From: CBDAPU01 sp965198875
GTDB taxonomy: Bacteria > Pseudomonadota > Gammaproteobacteria > Eutrophobiales > Eutrophobiaceae
Length of the DNA stretch: 64,000 nt
NCBI GenBank assembly: GCA_965198875.1
Contig: CBDAPU010000001.1
Coordinates: 1,612,001 to 1,676,000, forward strand
Direction: 5' to 3'
Shown here: positions 1 through 7,693 of the stretch, piece by piece
Numbering within the stretch: the stretch's first letter is position 1
How the letters are laid out: each line of letters starts with the position of its first letter
Notes under the pieces: model-generated
The model's database searches: none
Seen by the model: the letters and a program-made list of their open reading frames with translations, nothing else
What the model was told of the DNA's origin: nothing
Position numbers and translations under genes: made by a program

Positions 1-821
1 TGCCCCGCAAAGGGGCGGAACTCAGCGTCTCCTTAGGCTATGAGCGGAAACCGGTCAAGATGGGCCTGTACATCGTCGATGAGCTGGAACTCAGCGCACC
101 ACCGGCCACCCTGACCATCCGCGCCAAAGCCGCCAACATGAGAAGCAGCTTAAAAGCACACAAGACCCGCGCCTTTGATGAGATGACGCTGGGGAAGCTG
201 GTCGCTGTCATCGCCGCCGAGCATGGGCTTGAGCCCCGTGTGGGCGATGCCCTGGCCAGCATCCGCCTTACCCACCTCGACCAGACCGAAGAGTCGGACT
301 TACACCTCTTAACCCGCTTGGGGAAGCACTACGACGCCCTGGCCAAACCTGCCGGGGGCTATCTCTTATTCGTGCCCAGGGGCGAGGCGAAGAGCGCCAC
401 CGGCAAGACCCTGCCGGACATCCGCATCAACCCCCAGCAGCTCAGTGACTACCGAGTGACCCTGGCCGACAGGGGCAGGTATCAGGCGGTGGTGGCCAAG
501 TGGCATAATACCGACACCGGCGAGCATCTTGAGGTCAAGGTGGGAGCAGGTCAGCCCAGCTACACCCTGCGCCACACCTGCCCGGACGCCGATACCGCCA
601 TCGCCGCGGCCAAGGCCAAACTGGAGGCCTTAAACCGAGGCCAGTCGACAGCCCGCCTGACCCTCACCCCCGGCAATCCGCAGATGGCCGCCGAGACCAA
701 ACTCACCCTGAGCGGCTTTCGAGACGGCATCGATGGCGACTGGGTCGCCACCGAGGTTACCCATCAACTCAGCAACAGCGGCTATAGCACCCGCGTGATG
801 GCCGAGACGCCGAAACGCTGA
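1..821 (+). CDS. Phage late control D / baseplate hub-like protein (5' partial)
   Basis: The reading frame is open from base 3, so the gene enters from outside the window; about 272 residues are visible. The first visible residues (PRKGAELSVSLGYERKPV) and the segment MGLYIVDELELSAPPATL match the pattern of P2 gpD-family tail proteins, where a G-x-L-x-V-x-L-G-Y stretch is followed by a mostly beta-sheet body. These proteins form the hub of contractile tail baseplates and resemble VgrG. The ATG at 60 is internal, not the start. No other tail gene follows; the next 700 bases are decayed, so this is probably the end of a prophage remnant lying to the left. Family assignment is from recognition only; a VgrG-like protein of a contractile injection system is the alternative. 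Confidence 0.75.
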   Translation, partial: PRKGAELSVSLGYERKPVKMGLYIVDELELSAPPATLTIRAKAANMRSSLKAHKTRAFDEMTLGKLVAVIAAEHGLEPRVGDALASIRLTHLDQTEESDLHLLTRLGKHYDALAKPAGGYLLFVPRGEAKSATGKTLPDIRINPQQLSDYRVTLADRGRYQAVVAKWHNTDTGEHLEVKVGAGQPSYTLRHTCPDADTAIAAAKAKLEALNRGQSTARLTLTPGNPQMAAETKLTLSGFRDGIDGDWVATEVTHQLSNSGYSTRVMAETPKR

Positions 822-1569
822 TGACTACAGGGACGCTTCATCCTCTCTCTGAATCAGGTGCCGGAAGTGCGGGAGCGATTCCAGGGCTTCTGTATCGAGG
901 CCGTTAAGGCTACCTGCCTGGTGCAGACCGGTAACGCCAAAGCTGTCGGGCAAGTGCTGATCCGTCACCAGGCTTCGGTGCATTTAACAGGATTTAATGA
1001 CCGATTTAAGGCGGATTAAATCCCCCATAAAACGCTGTCGCAAAATGAGTGTAAAATGACCATAAATTCCTGTCGCAAAATGACTGTCACTTTGTCGCAA
1101 AATGAACGTCAGGCTACAGGTAGGGAATAGAAATGAAACAGATCGGGGGACATCATATACACTAAGAATCTTGCGAAAGATGATGATGCATTTTTTCTTG
1201 GGTTTCAAAAATCCAATGCGTGTTGACGGGATTTTGTGGGGTGGATTCGTGCATGACATGTTCATCTGATTGGGTTTTTTGTGGGTAGCTTGGTATCATT
1301 TAGTAATTGCTAAAACAAAATCTATCGGCGAGTGTTGCGGGGAGTCGCCCACCCCTTACAGGTTCTAAACCGAGCCAGTTTACTGGTGAGGGTAAATCGA
1401 GGGTCTTACAGTCTTCGCTCAGCATGTGGGGGCTGTGGGCAACCCTTTTTTTATTATCTAAAATGAGTTTTCCCTGTCTTGTATCATCTTCTAATTGCTT
1501 GTCCTTAGGTCCGATAAAATGCGGTCAGGTAATTCTCTGAATCATCCTCTGTTTGTTTGACCACTGACT
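822..1569. other. Decayed intergenic stretch
   Basis: No convincing gene is present. A frame without a start codon (831 to about 1019) follows the tail gene but matches nothing I recognise. The stretch holds the TGTCGCAAAATGA repeat cluster (described separately). Near 1293 and 1481 there are two imperfect copies of GTATCATYTWSTAATTGCT, and TAAAATGCGG near 1516 recalls the repeats at 13.3-13.4 kb. This looks like mobile-element edge material. Confidence 0.5.
1036..1105 (+). repeat. Cluster of TGTCGCAAAATGA direct repeats
   Basis: The 13-mer TGTCGCAAAATGA occurs exactly three times (1036-1048, 1071-1083, 1093-1105), with a degenerate fourth copy TGTAAAATGAC at 1050-1060. Repeated short sites beginning TGT and irregularly spaced within about 70 bases are typical of transposon ends that bind several transposase protomers (IS21, Tn7, Tn5053/Tn402 groups). 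No transposase gene lies nearby, so any such element is gone or lies elsewhere. Confidence 0.6.
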
Positions 1570-1852
1570 TTGATTGAGGAAACCCTGGTCAAGCAGAAAG
1601 CCCATCATCCGGAATTAACACCTAATAGAGTATCAGCTAATACCGGAGATACTGGTCAAGGGCAAAGTGATCAAGGAAGCAGGACAAAATCTGCTGTTTT
1701 TCCATAAAAACGGACAGCTTTATATGGCTGTTTTAAGAACCATCGAGAATAAGTCGGAAAACGATATAACCACGTTTCACCACGCCGCAGAAAGCGATAT
1801 TACGGGCAAGGAAAGGCAAGGAGAGATCGTAAGAGATTGGCGTAGGGACTGA
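1570..1852 (+). pseudogene. Remnant of a phage-type nuclease/toxin domain (PBECR-like)
   Basis: Two frames join into one recognisable stretch. The first reads KQKAHHPELTPNR; after a shift near 1629 the second reads YQLIPEILVKGKVIKEAG and continues through LLFFHKNGQLYMAVLRTI to ENKSENDITTFHHA. This order (HPELT, then a Y-x-x-IPEIL strand, then a K-G-x-LY-x-AV-x-RT core) resembles the small RNase-like domains found at the ends of phage MuF proteins. The 61-residue open frame at 1667-1852 is only the tail of it. The frameshift and the missing upstream part mark it as broken. The family call is moderate; a different small phage protein is possible. Confidence 0.4.
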
Positions 1853-2059
1853 GAGACCGGCCGGGGCGTCCAGACGGAACAGTTTGCCGGCGTCATCTAA
1901 GTGTATCAATGCCAAGGCGCTGTCATACTCGTGCATACCAATCTCGAATATCCCCTTTACCGTAAAGCGTTTCAGGCGCGGCATGAGTTCATCCTGCGCC
2001 CTGGTGGCGGCGATAGCTTGCGTATCGACTTCTCTATCAGCAGTCTTTTTTCTTGGCAT
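1733..2059 (-). CDS. Hypothetical protein, possibly Mu-like phage-derived
   Basis: An open frame of about 108 residues. The ATG at 2059 is chosen because GGAGAA sits seven bases upstream on the minus strand; a TTG two codons earlier is possible. The N-terminus (MPRKKTADREVDTQAIAATR) resembles the start of small early-region proteins of Mu-like phages, but the rest does not match anything I recognise. It overlaps the toxin-like remnant on the other strand, so at least one of the two is not functional. The winged-helix regulator gene lies upstream on the same strand, separated by two palindromes. Confidence 0.35.
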   Translation of the reverse strand: MPRKKTADREVDTQAIAATRAQDELMPRLKRFTVKGIFEIGMHEYDSALALIHLDDAGKLFRLDAPAGLSVPTPISYDLSLPFLARNIAFCGVVKRGYIVFRLILDGS

Positions 2060-2090
2060 AGGCAAGTTCTCCAGCTAGGTGGCTAGTAAG

Positions 2091-2151
2091 CAAAGTGATC
2101 GACGTCGATCACTTTGAACAAATGACCAAAAGTCTCGGTGCCGAGACTTTT
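2091..2151. repeat. Two tandem inverted repeats (candidate operator or hairpins)
   Basis: A perfect 26-bp palindrome (2091-2116; half-site CAAAGTGATCGAC) is followed 11 bases later by an inverted repeat with 11-bp arms AAAAGTCTCGG around a TG centre (2128-2151). Both have the outer form AAAGT...ACTTT but different cores. They lie between two minus-strand phage-like genes, in the 5' leader of the downstream one. The second is part of a 60-bp element repeated near 4.75 kb. Confidence 0.65.
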
Positions 2152-2190
2152 GAATACGTGAAATCTTTTCAGAATATGAGAAACACTCAT
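2129..2190 (+). repeat. Dispersed ~60-bp repeat, copy 1
   Basis: Similar to 4752-4812. Both copies read in one plus-strand frame as related peptides: SLGAETFEYVKSFQN here, SLGTEIFKYGKGFQN in copy 2. This suggests fragments of one duplicated coding sequence rather than only a DNA site. The parent protein is not recognised. Confidence 0.55.
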
Positions 2191-2549
2191 GTCCGCTCCT
2201 CTGCCTGTGCGTGTCCGCACCTGTCTGCGTGCTCGGCACAGGCAGGCGCAGACAGGCGCGTGTAGCGTTGCTCAATCTCGGCCAATTTGCGCTGCTTGCG
2301 GTCAAGATTACCCAGCATGGCCACCGCTATCTGCGGGATGCGTGGCGTTAGCCGCCAGCGCTTGCTCTCCATCTGCTCGGCCAGTCCAGCCAAGTGCAGG
2401 TTAGCGAGATCATGGGTCACCTGGCTGGGCTTGATACCTAAGCTATCGGCAATCTGTTGTGGGGCCAGGCCATCTACCTCATGATCGTCCAGGATCAGCA
2501 GGACTTTGAGAATGCGCTGCTGGGCGGCAGAGCGGTATTGCTCACTCAT
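2187..2549 (-). CDS. IclR-like winged-helix regulator of Mu-like phage type
   Basis: This is a 120-residue protein. The N-terminal two thirds are a winged-helix DNA-binding domain: SAAQQRILKVLLILDDHEVD forms helix 1, APQQIADSLGIKPSQVTHDL is the helix-turn-helix, and GLAEQMESKRWRLTPR is the wing. This layout, with the MSEQYRSAAQQRILKVL start, is familiar from small regulators in Mu-like prophages. The C-terminus (residues 95-120, rich in Ala, Glu and Cys) looks less conserved and may have been altered by a frameshift. The two palindromes just downstream are plausible binding sites, but nothing shows this directly. Confidence 0.6.
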   Translation of the reverse strand: MSEQYRSAAQQRILKVLLILDDHEVDGLAPQQIADSLGIKPSQVTHDLANLHLAGLAEQMESKRWRLTPRIPQIAVAMLGNLDRKQRKLAEIEQRYTRLSAPACAEHADRCGHAQAEERT

Positions 2550-2919
2550 GGCAGGGCGCCTGAAAACAGGTGGCGGTTCTGTACTGCGCTAGTGGAAAAA
2601 GACGACATCAAATCCATCATCAAGATCGCTCATCTTGCTGATGCACCGCCTTTTTTTGATAAGAAACAAGATGCTGAGATTGAGGCGCTACGCATTGCTT
2701 ACTGTGAACTGGCTCGTTGTCTAAACGAGGCGGGTGTGGCACGATGGAGGTGGTTGTAAGTCGGCCAGCAACGCGCTGGACTGTTGCGTGGCTACGGGAG
2801 GAGGTGGGTTATATCCGATCAGAAATAAGGAAAGTTAATAAACAATAACTTAATTTTTATAATCTCATCTTACCGAGATAACGAGTTAATTTTTTATTGA
2901 GTGGTGAGGAGAAACACAG

Positions 2920-3759
2920 ATGGCTAAAATTCCTAAACAGGTTGTCGCTCGTCTGAAGGCGGAAGTGCCTAAATTCCAAAAGATACTGACAAGCTGCCGA
3001 GACCGAGACATCAACGAAGCCGATACGGTCGCTATCATTGCTGATATTCTGGAACGTGTTTTTGGCATGGACCGCTACACCGACATTACCTGAGAGTTTG
3101 CCATTAAAGGCACTTATGTTGATTTGGCGGTCAAGACCGGTAATAAAATAGATTACCTCATTGAAGTCAAAGCCATTGGCATCGATCTGAAGGATAACCA
3201 TCTTGGCCAGGCCATCAACTATGCCGCAAAGGAAGGCGTCAAGTGGGCGGTGCTTACAAACAGCATTGACTGGCAAGTCCATCGAGTCATTGTTAAAGGT
3301 CAGGTAGACAGCGACCTGGCCGCACAATTTAATTTTCTTGAACTTAGCACCCGCAAGCAATCTGATCTGGAGTTATTGTTTTTACTCTGCAAGCGGGCTG
3401 TGGGTAAAAACCTGATCGAGGATTTCTATGACAAGAAGCAGGCTATTAGCCGTTATGTCATCGGCGCGATCCTCGGGACTGAGGATATTGCCAAGGCGGT
3501 GCGGCGCCTCATTAAACAGATTAACAGGGATGTGAATGTGAGTACGGAAGAAATCCATGAGGCCATTATGGAATCCATCAAGCGGGACATATGGAAAAGT
3601 GAAGAAGGCAGGAAAGAGCGGGCACGTATCAGCCGCGCACTGAAGCGTAAAACACCTGCACGGAAGAAGGCGGTAGAGGATACTGCACCGAACCCTGCGG
3701 CTGACGTCTCTGATGCATTGGAAACGGGAGAGGATGGAATGGGCGGGCGAGGTGATTGA
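2920..3759 (+). pseudogene. HsdR-N-like restriction protein with one in-frame TGA
   Basis: The ATG at 2920 follows a good ribosome site (GAGGAG at 2906-2911) and begins MAKIPKQVVARLKAEVPKFQ. The frame is open except for TGA at 3091-3093 and then runs to 3759, 279 codons in all. Across the stop the text reads RYTDIT-stop-EFAIKGTYVDLAVKTG, where relatives usually have Ser, so a single TCA to TGA change explains it. IEVKAIG holds the E-x-K of a PD-(D/E)XK nuclease core, as in type I restriction HsdR N-terminal domains. The C-terminus is rich in Lys, Arg and Glu. An internal start at 3124 could give a truncated 211-residue protein that keeps the E-x-K part. No methylase or specificity gene is nearby. 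Confidence 0.75.
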
Positions 3760-3846
3760 ATTGATGGGATGCCCTTGTCTACTGATGTGCTAGGGAGAGT
3801 GTTTTATCCGAGTGCTAAGACATAGAAACCATAGCAGGATACGACA

Positions 3847-4386
3847 ATGGATGAAAAAGGTATAAAAAATAGCTTTCAAGTACACAAAGGGCAGGTTTAT
3901 GTATTGTTTGTAGTAACTGTGGCCGTCTGCATAACAGTGTATTTTTCTGTATCTATGCATCATAGTAACGGCGCTACAATAGTAGCTACTGTTATTTCTG
4001 CAGGAATACTAGGCAGTTTTGTAAGTGCTCTCAGGAGGCTATATGCCTCGAAAGGGATGGTCTTGGAAATATACATAGAACAGATTGGCAAGAATAAACT
4101 TTATTTGGTCGCATATTCACTTATACCTCCGGTTATTGGTGCAATAAGTGCAATCTTCCTATATCTGGTATTTGCAGCAGGGCTGTTACAAGGATCAATG
4201 TTTCCCGTTTTCTCATGTGATTCGGCTACCTGTAAATGCAACGAGTTTTCGACATTTGTTACAGGTTGGTCCCCGAAGGCCGCCGAAGATTATGCAAAAG
4301 CAATAGTATATGGTTTTCTGGCAGGCTTTAGTGAAAGATTCGTACCGCACGTTATAGAGAAAATCTCAGGGCAAAACGGAGTGTAG
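3847..4386 (+). CDS. Small integral membrane protein, unknown function
   Basis: A 179-residue protein with AGGA ten bases before the ATG. Hydrophobic spans lie at about residues 18-36, 43-62 and 89-114. A Cys cluster (CDSATCKC) follows the third span, and the C-terminus reads YGFLAGFSERFVPHVIEKI. That tail resembles a class of uncharacterised membrane proteins of marine proteobacteria, but I assign no function. The coding sequence is distinctly AT-richer than the core genes, with many ATA and AGT codons, which suggests recent acquisition. It stands alone between the broken restriction gene and a decayed stretch. Confidence 0.65.
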   Translation: MDEKGIKNSFQVHKGQVYVLFVVTVAVCITVYFSVSMHHSNGATIVATVISAGILGSFVSALRRLYASKGMVLEIYIEQIGKNKLYLVAYSLIPPVIGAISAIFLYLVFAAGLLQGSMFPVFSCDSATCKCNEFSTFVTGWSPKAAEDYAKAIVYGFLAGFSERFVPHVIEKISGQNGV

Positions 4387-4837
4387 GCCTCAGCTGATCA
4401 GACACCATGATTTGCAAAATGGTGTGCCTGACAAGGCCGGTTTGTTCACCTAAACATAGGCCCTGTACAGCTGTTTTATCCCCTTAAGTGCTACCCCATT
4501 AAAACGTTCTAATAGAATCCCCTCATCCATGCCGCCACACTAGGCGGTACGTGATTTAGAAGGCAGGGGGAAGACCGTAGAGTATACCGCTTTGCGGTAT
4601 CCCTGTTTACTGTCATCCTTCATCTATCATCCGAACGCAGCATAGAACAGAGCGAATGAGGAGTTCTATCTTGATTACTGTCCTCTGGAATGCTTTAACA
4701 AGAGCTAATATAAGGGGATAAGGAAAGGGAGTGATGTAACAGAAACCCGACAGTCTCGGCACCGAGATTTTCAAATACGGAAAAGGATTTCAGAATATCA
4801 AAAACAATCTTGTGAGCGTATTTGAGGGGGATGGAGT
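4387..4837. other. Non-coding stretch with small hairpins
   Basis: No gene seen. It contains a short hairpin (ATACCGC TTT GCGGTAT, near 4580-4597) and, at its right end, the second copy of the dispersed repeat. Confidence 0.45.
4752..4812 (+). repeat. Dispersed ~60-bp repeat, copy 2
   Basis: Aligns with 2129-2190. The inverted repeat TCTCGG CA CCGAGA is kept, while the neighbouring 26-bp palindrome of copy 1 is absent. The plus-strand reading SLGTEIFKYGKGFQN is conserved at protein level with copy 1. Confidence 0.55.
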
Positions 4838-5035
4838 TTACGTTTTCGGCTTGTATTGCTCAAAGACAATGCCTTTATCGCCCGGATAGGGTTCGGTGTG
4901 TTTGTTCTTGCCGCCCCAGATATCATCTGGAATGCGGCCTGGCTTGGGAAACGCCTTGCACTGTCGAAAAAAAACGGATTGCAGGTGCTGGCAATAGCAA
5001 CATACAGAGCTGAATGCTTTTCGGTGATGCACCAT
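4838..5035 (-). CDS. Small hypothetical protein downstream of MuF-like gene
   Basis: A 65-residue open frame begins at once after the stop of the MuF-like gene on the same strand. The second half (FPKPGRIPDDIWGGKNKHTE, then PYPGDKGIVFEQYKP) has a composition like a real small phage protein. The ribosome site is weak. It could be a short immunity-type or phage accessory protein, or the displaced end of a longer gene; I cannot tell. Confidence 0.3.
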   Translation of the reverse strand: MVHHRKAFSSVCCYCQHLQSVFFRQCKAFPKPGRIPDDIWGGKNKHTEPYPGDKGIVFEQYKPKT

Positions 5036-5036
5036 G

Positions 5037-5780
5037 CTATCTACGCTTCATTCGGCGATATTTCATGCCTGTTTTCCCCGCTACAGTACGTAGCAGAGCA
5101 TGTTGAAGATTTGCCTCAAACTGCGCCTCAGTTATTTTGCCATGATGTAGATCATCAATAAACCTGCCTATGATAACCGCCTCTGCATGTTGCATAACCG
5201 GGTATATGGTTTTCTCCCACAGCGTTTTATTCCAGCCGCCCCCGGGCGGTTTCAGCGTGCAGGTATAGACCTCATCCACTAGTCGCATCTCGGCTACCTG
5301 TCGGACAGCAGCCGTGGCAATATCGGTCTCAGAAAATGACGCCACACCAGGATGATTGTGCAGTACAATGGCATCCTTCATACGCTTGGCCTCGGCCTGA
5401 GTAAAGTTCACCCTGGTCACTGTACCGGACTTCTCTACCAACACCTCGCCGGACTTGGAGATGGCCACCGTGTTTTCAACGGGTAGGTCGGCCAGCTTTT
5501 TCTCATAGCCCGAGATAACACGCCGCACCTGACCTCTTGGTCTTTGCCTGGACACGTTACCCTGGACGGATGGACGGGGCTTGCCTCGGCGCTTGGGCAC
5601 GGCCAGAGCGCTATTGGTTGTCCTCGCCCCTGTCTGCACCTGAGCAATATGCTTGCGGGTCAACTCCTCAGCGCTAAAGGGTCTCGCCCCTGGTGTTTCC
5701 ATCTGCCAATGCGCCATATAGTCCAGCGCCACACAGCCGCAGTTAATGGTCTCACTAATATCATCAGCTAACGGGAGGGT
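5037..5780 (-). pseudogene. MuF-like phage head protein C-terminus with JAB-like toxin domain, 5'-truncated
   Basis: The open frame runs to 5834, but its first ~18 residues are antisense to the start of the TonB receptor, so the true remnant begins near 5780. INCGCVALDYMAHWQ recalls the end of the MuF (Mu gpF-like) head-morphogenesis domain, which usually ends in a cysteine-rich N-C-x-C segment. A basic linker follows, then a C-terminal domain with LHNHPGVASFSETDIATAA. That H-x-H-P-x(5)-S-x-x-D pattern is shared with RadC/JAB metalloenzyme-like folds and with effector domains attached to MuF proteins. The N-terminal MuF part is missing, so it was cut by the event that placed the receptor here. 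Function of the C-terminus is inferred from motif shape only. Confidence 0.55.
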
Positions 5781-5786
5781 AGTTGC

Positions 5787-6930
5787 ATGAACACTATGCG
5801 ATTTAGCTGCAGTATCCCATACTGCATTTTGCAAACAGCTAAAAACGTCATTTCAGCGGGGATTGTTGCAAGTTCCGTTGCTTCATTATTTGTGCTCCCG
5901 GGGTATACACAAGAAGGTGATATCAGTTCGCTATTGGAAGAAGTTGTCGTCACGGCACATAAACTCGAAGAAGGCTAGCAGGACACGCCAATCGCCATAT
6001 CCGCTTTCAGTGGTGAGAGCCTTGAAGCACGAGGTATACAGCGGGTCGATGATATCGCCGGTATCACACCCAACATGACGTTGGATAATATTTAATAATG
6101 GCGCTGGCAACAGTGAGGCTGTGTTTCTGCGCGGCATTGATCAGCGCGATTTTATTCCCTCCGCCAGCCTTGGTATCGGGATCTATGTGGATGGTGTTTA
6201 CTATGCCCGCAGTATCGGCTCGGCCATGGATCTGATCGATATTGATCGTATCGAAGTGTTTCGAGGTCCCCGGGACAACCTGTTCGGTCGCAATACCACA
6301 GGCGGTACTATCGCCATCCATACGGTGACACCCTATGAAGCATTTGATGTTAAAGTGTGTGTAGAGGTCGATGATCGCCCGGACATCTTGGGCAAGGTGA
6401 GTGTGCCCATCAGCGATGATCTGTTTATGAACGCCACACTGAGCGTTTTTAACTAGGATGGTTTCATGGTCAACCTTATCACCGATCTTGATACCGGTGA
6501 TGATGGAGCCATGGCCTTTCGCGGTGCCCTGCATTGGCTAGTGAACGATGATATTGAGGCCAATATCAGCGGTGACTATTCTTTTGATCGGGAAAATGAT
6601 CAGGCCCGTGTGCCGTCACAAAATCCGGGATGTGCAATTCAATATTTTGCGGGTGGTGAGCTAAGGGTGGCCGTTCAGGAAACGTCCCATACTCCCATAA
6701 TGTATCACTGGGCGCAAATTCTGTTTTCCGAACCCCGATGCCCCTTTTCCCTTGATCAATATGCCCAGTTTAAGACAATTCAATCACTGTGACGCCACCT
6801 CTGCTGATCAAACTGGGACGAATGTGGCCTGCTTCAATGTTGACAATGTAGCGCTTGTGCAGGATACGGGGATCACCACACTCAAGGCAGATGACTTAAC
6901 CCCCATGGTGAATATCGCCTGAGACCGGGA
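5787..6930 (+). pseudogene. TonB-dependent receptor, broken
   Basis: The ATG at 5787 follows GGGAGGG and starts a signal-peptide-like N-terminus, then a TonB box-like stretch LEEVVVTAHKLEE. The plug domain is clear across three breaks: an in-frame TAG at 5976-5978 before QDTPIAISAFSGESLEARG, a frameshift near 6090 after NMTLDNI, and a TAG at 6454-6456. Between these the text reads IDRIEVFRGPRDNLFGRNTT, the hallmark plug motif. A barrel portion is traceable to about 6930 and is further frameshifted. Intact receptors import iron chelates, vitamin B12 or other large nutrients through the outer membrane; this copy cannot. Related sequence may extend to about 7480, but I cannot align it. Confidence 0.9.
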
Positions 6931-7693
6931 TAATGATCTGATCACCCACCCCACCTGATCAGAGGGTTTCAAGGGCGGTGAGATGTAGCAACGTAATGCC
7001 AGTAGATCTGGTGCCGGGGCGCCCACCTGTGAGCCGGAGTGTGTCGAGCCCATTCTGTCTTAAACGTAAGTCTCGCCTGGTTCAGTGCAGATGATCAATA
7101 CTCCTTAAAATCTTCGTGCCAGTAATCTATTCCACAAGCGGATCATCAAGTATACTGGACTGGCAGGTTCATCGGGCGCCCGGAACGATGTGCTGGCGCG
7201 GGATTTTGCTTAACGTCTGATCGGTGAGTACCATCTCTGAGCAGAGGTTTTGCTGGGGCTTGGCTCTTCATGCCGGAGTGCGTTGTTTCGGCCTCTGGGA
7301 TAGACCGCTTTTTCGGTCAAACACATTTGATTGCTTGCGGCGATGAACATGGCGGCCTGATCCTAACAGGGCGGACATTATCCGCTTCTTTATCGGCCTG
7401 CCATCTGCAACAACCAAGCCAGTCTCGGCGGCTACACGCAGGGACGCTGGATGATCATGTTAATGTCGGCAGAAACAACTAAGGCGGTCCTGGTGGCTAA
7501 ACGCGGGGATCCCGAGGGTACGCCGAGCAAAGATGAACCTCACCTGAATAAACCGCTATTTAACGAAAACATCACAGTAGCGCTAACGGGGCAGATGAAG
7601 AGAAATACTGACAGGGTCAAGCGCATGCCTCAAGTGGCGAGAGAAGACATAAAACCGGATTGCCGCAAAAATCATTATCTAACAGGAGATCCC
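6931..7693 (+). other. Decayed stretch between receptor remnant and amidohydrolase
   Basis: Only short frames with many stops. The left part is probably the rest of the receptor barrel. An open frame from 7451 runs into the amidohydrolase gene, but its first ~80 codons have no family-like content. Confidence 0.45.

Noticed and set aside
984..1265. 93-residue minus-strand gene
   Set aside because: It runs through the direct repeats and an AT-rich stretch; composition is not protein-like.
2457..2759. 100-residue plus-strand gene
   Set aside because: Its first third is antisense to the winged-helix gene and it has no recognisable family features or ribosome site.
3091..3093. Selenocysteine codon in the restriction-like gene
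   Set aside because: The position corresponds to Ser in relatives, and no SECIS-like hairpin is obvious after it.
4580..4597. Group II intron or rho-independent terminator end
   Set aside because: Only a 7-bp hairpin with no U run and no domain V/VI pattern.
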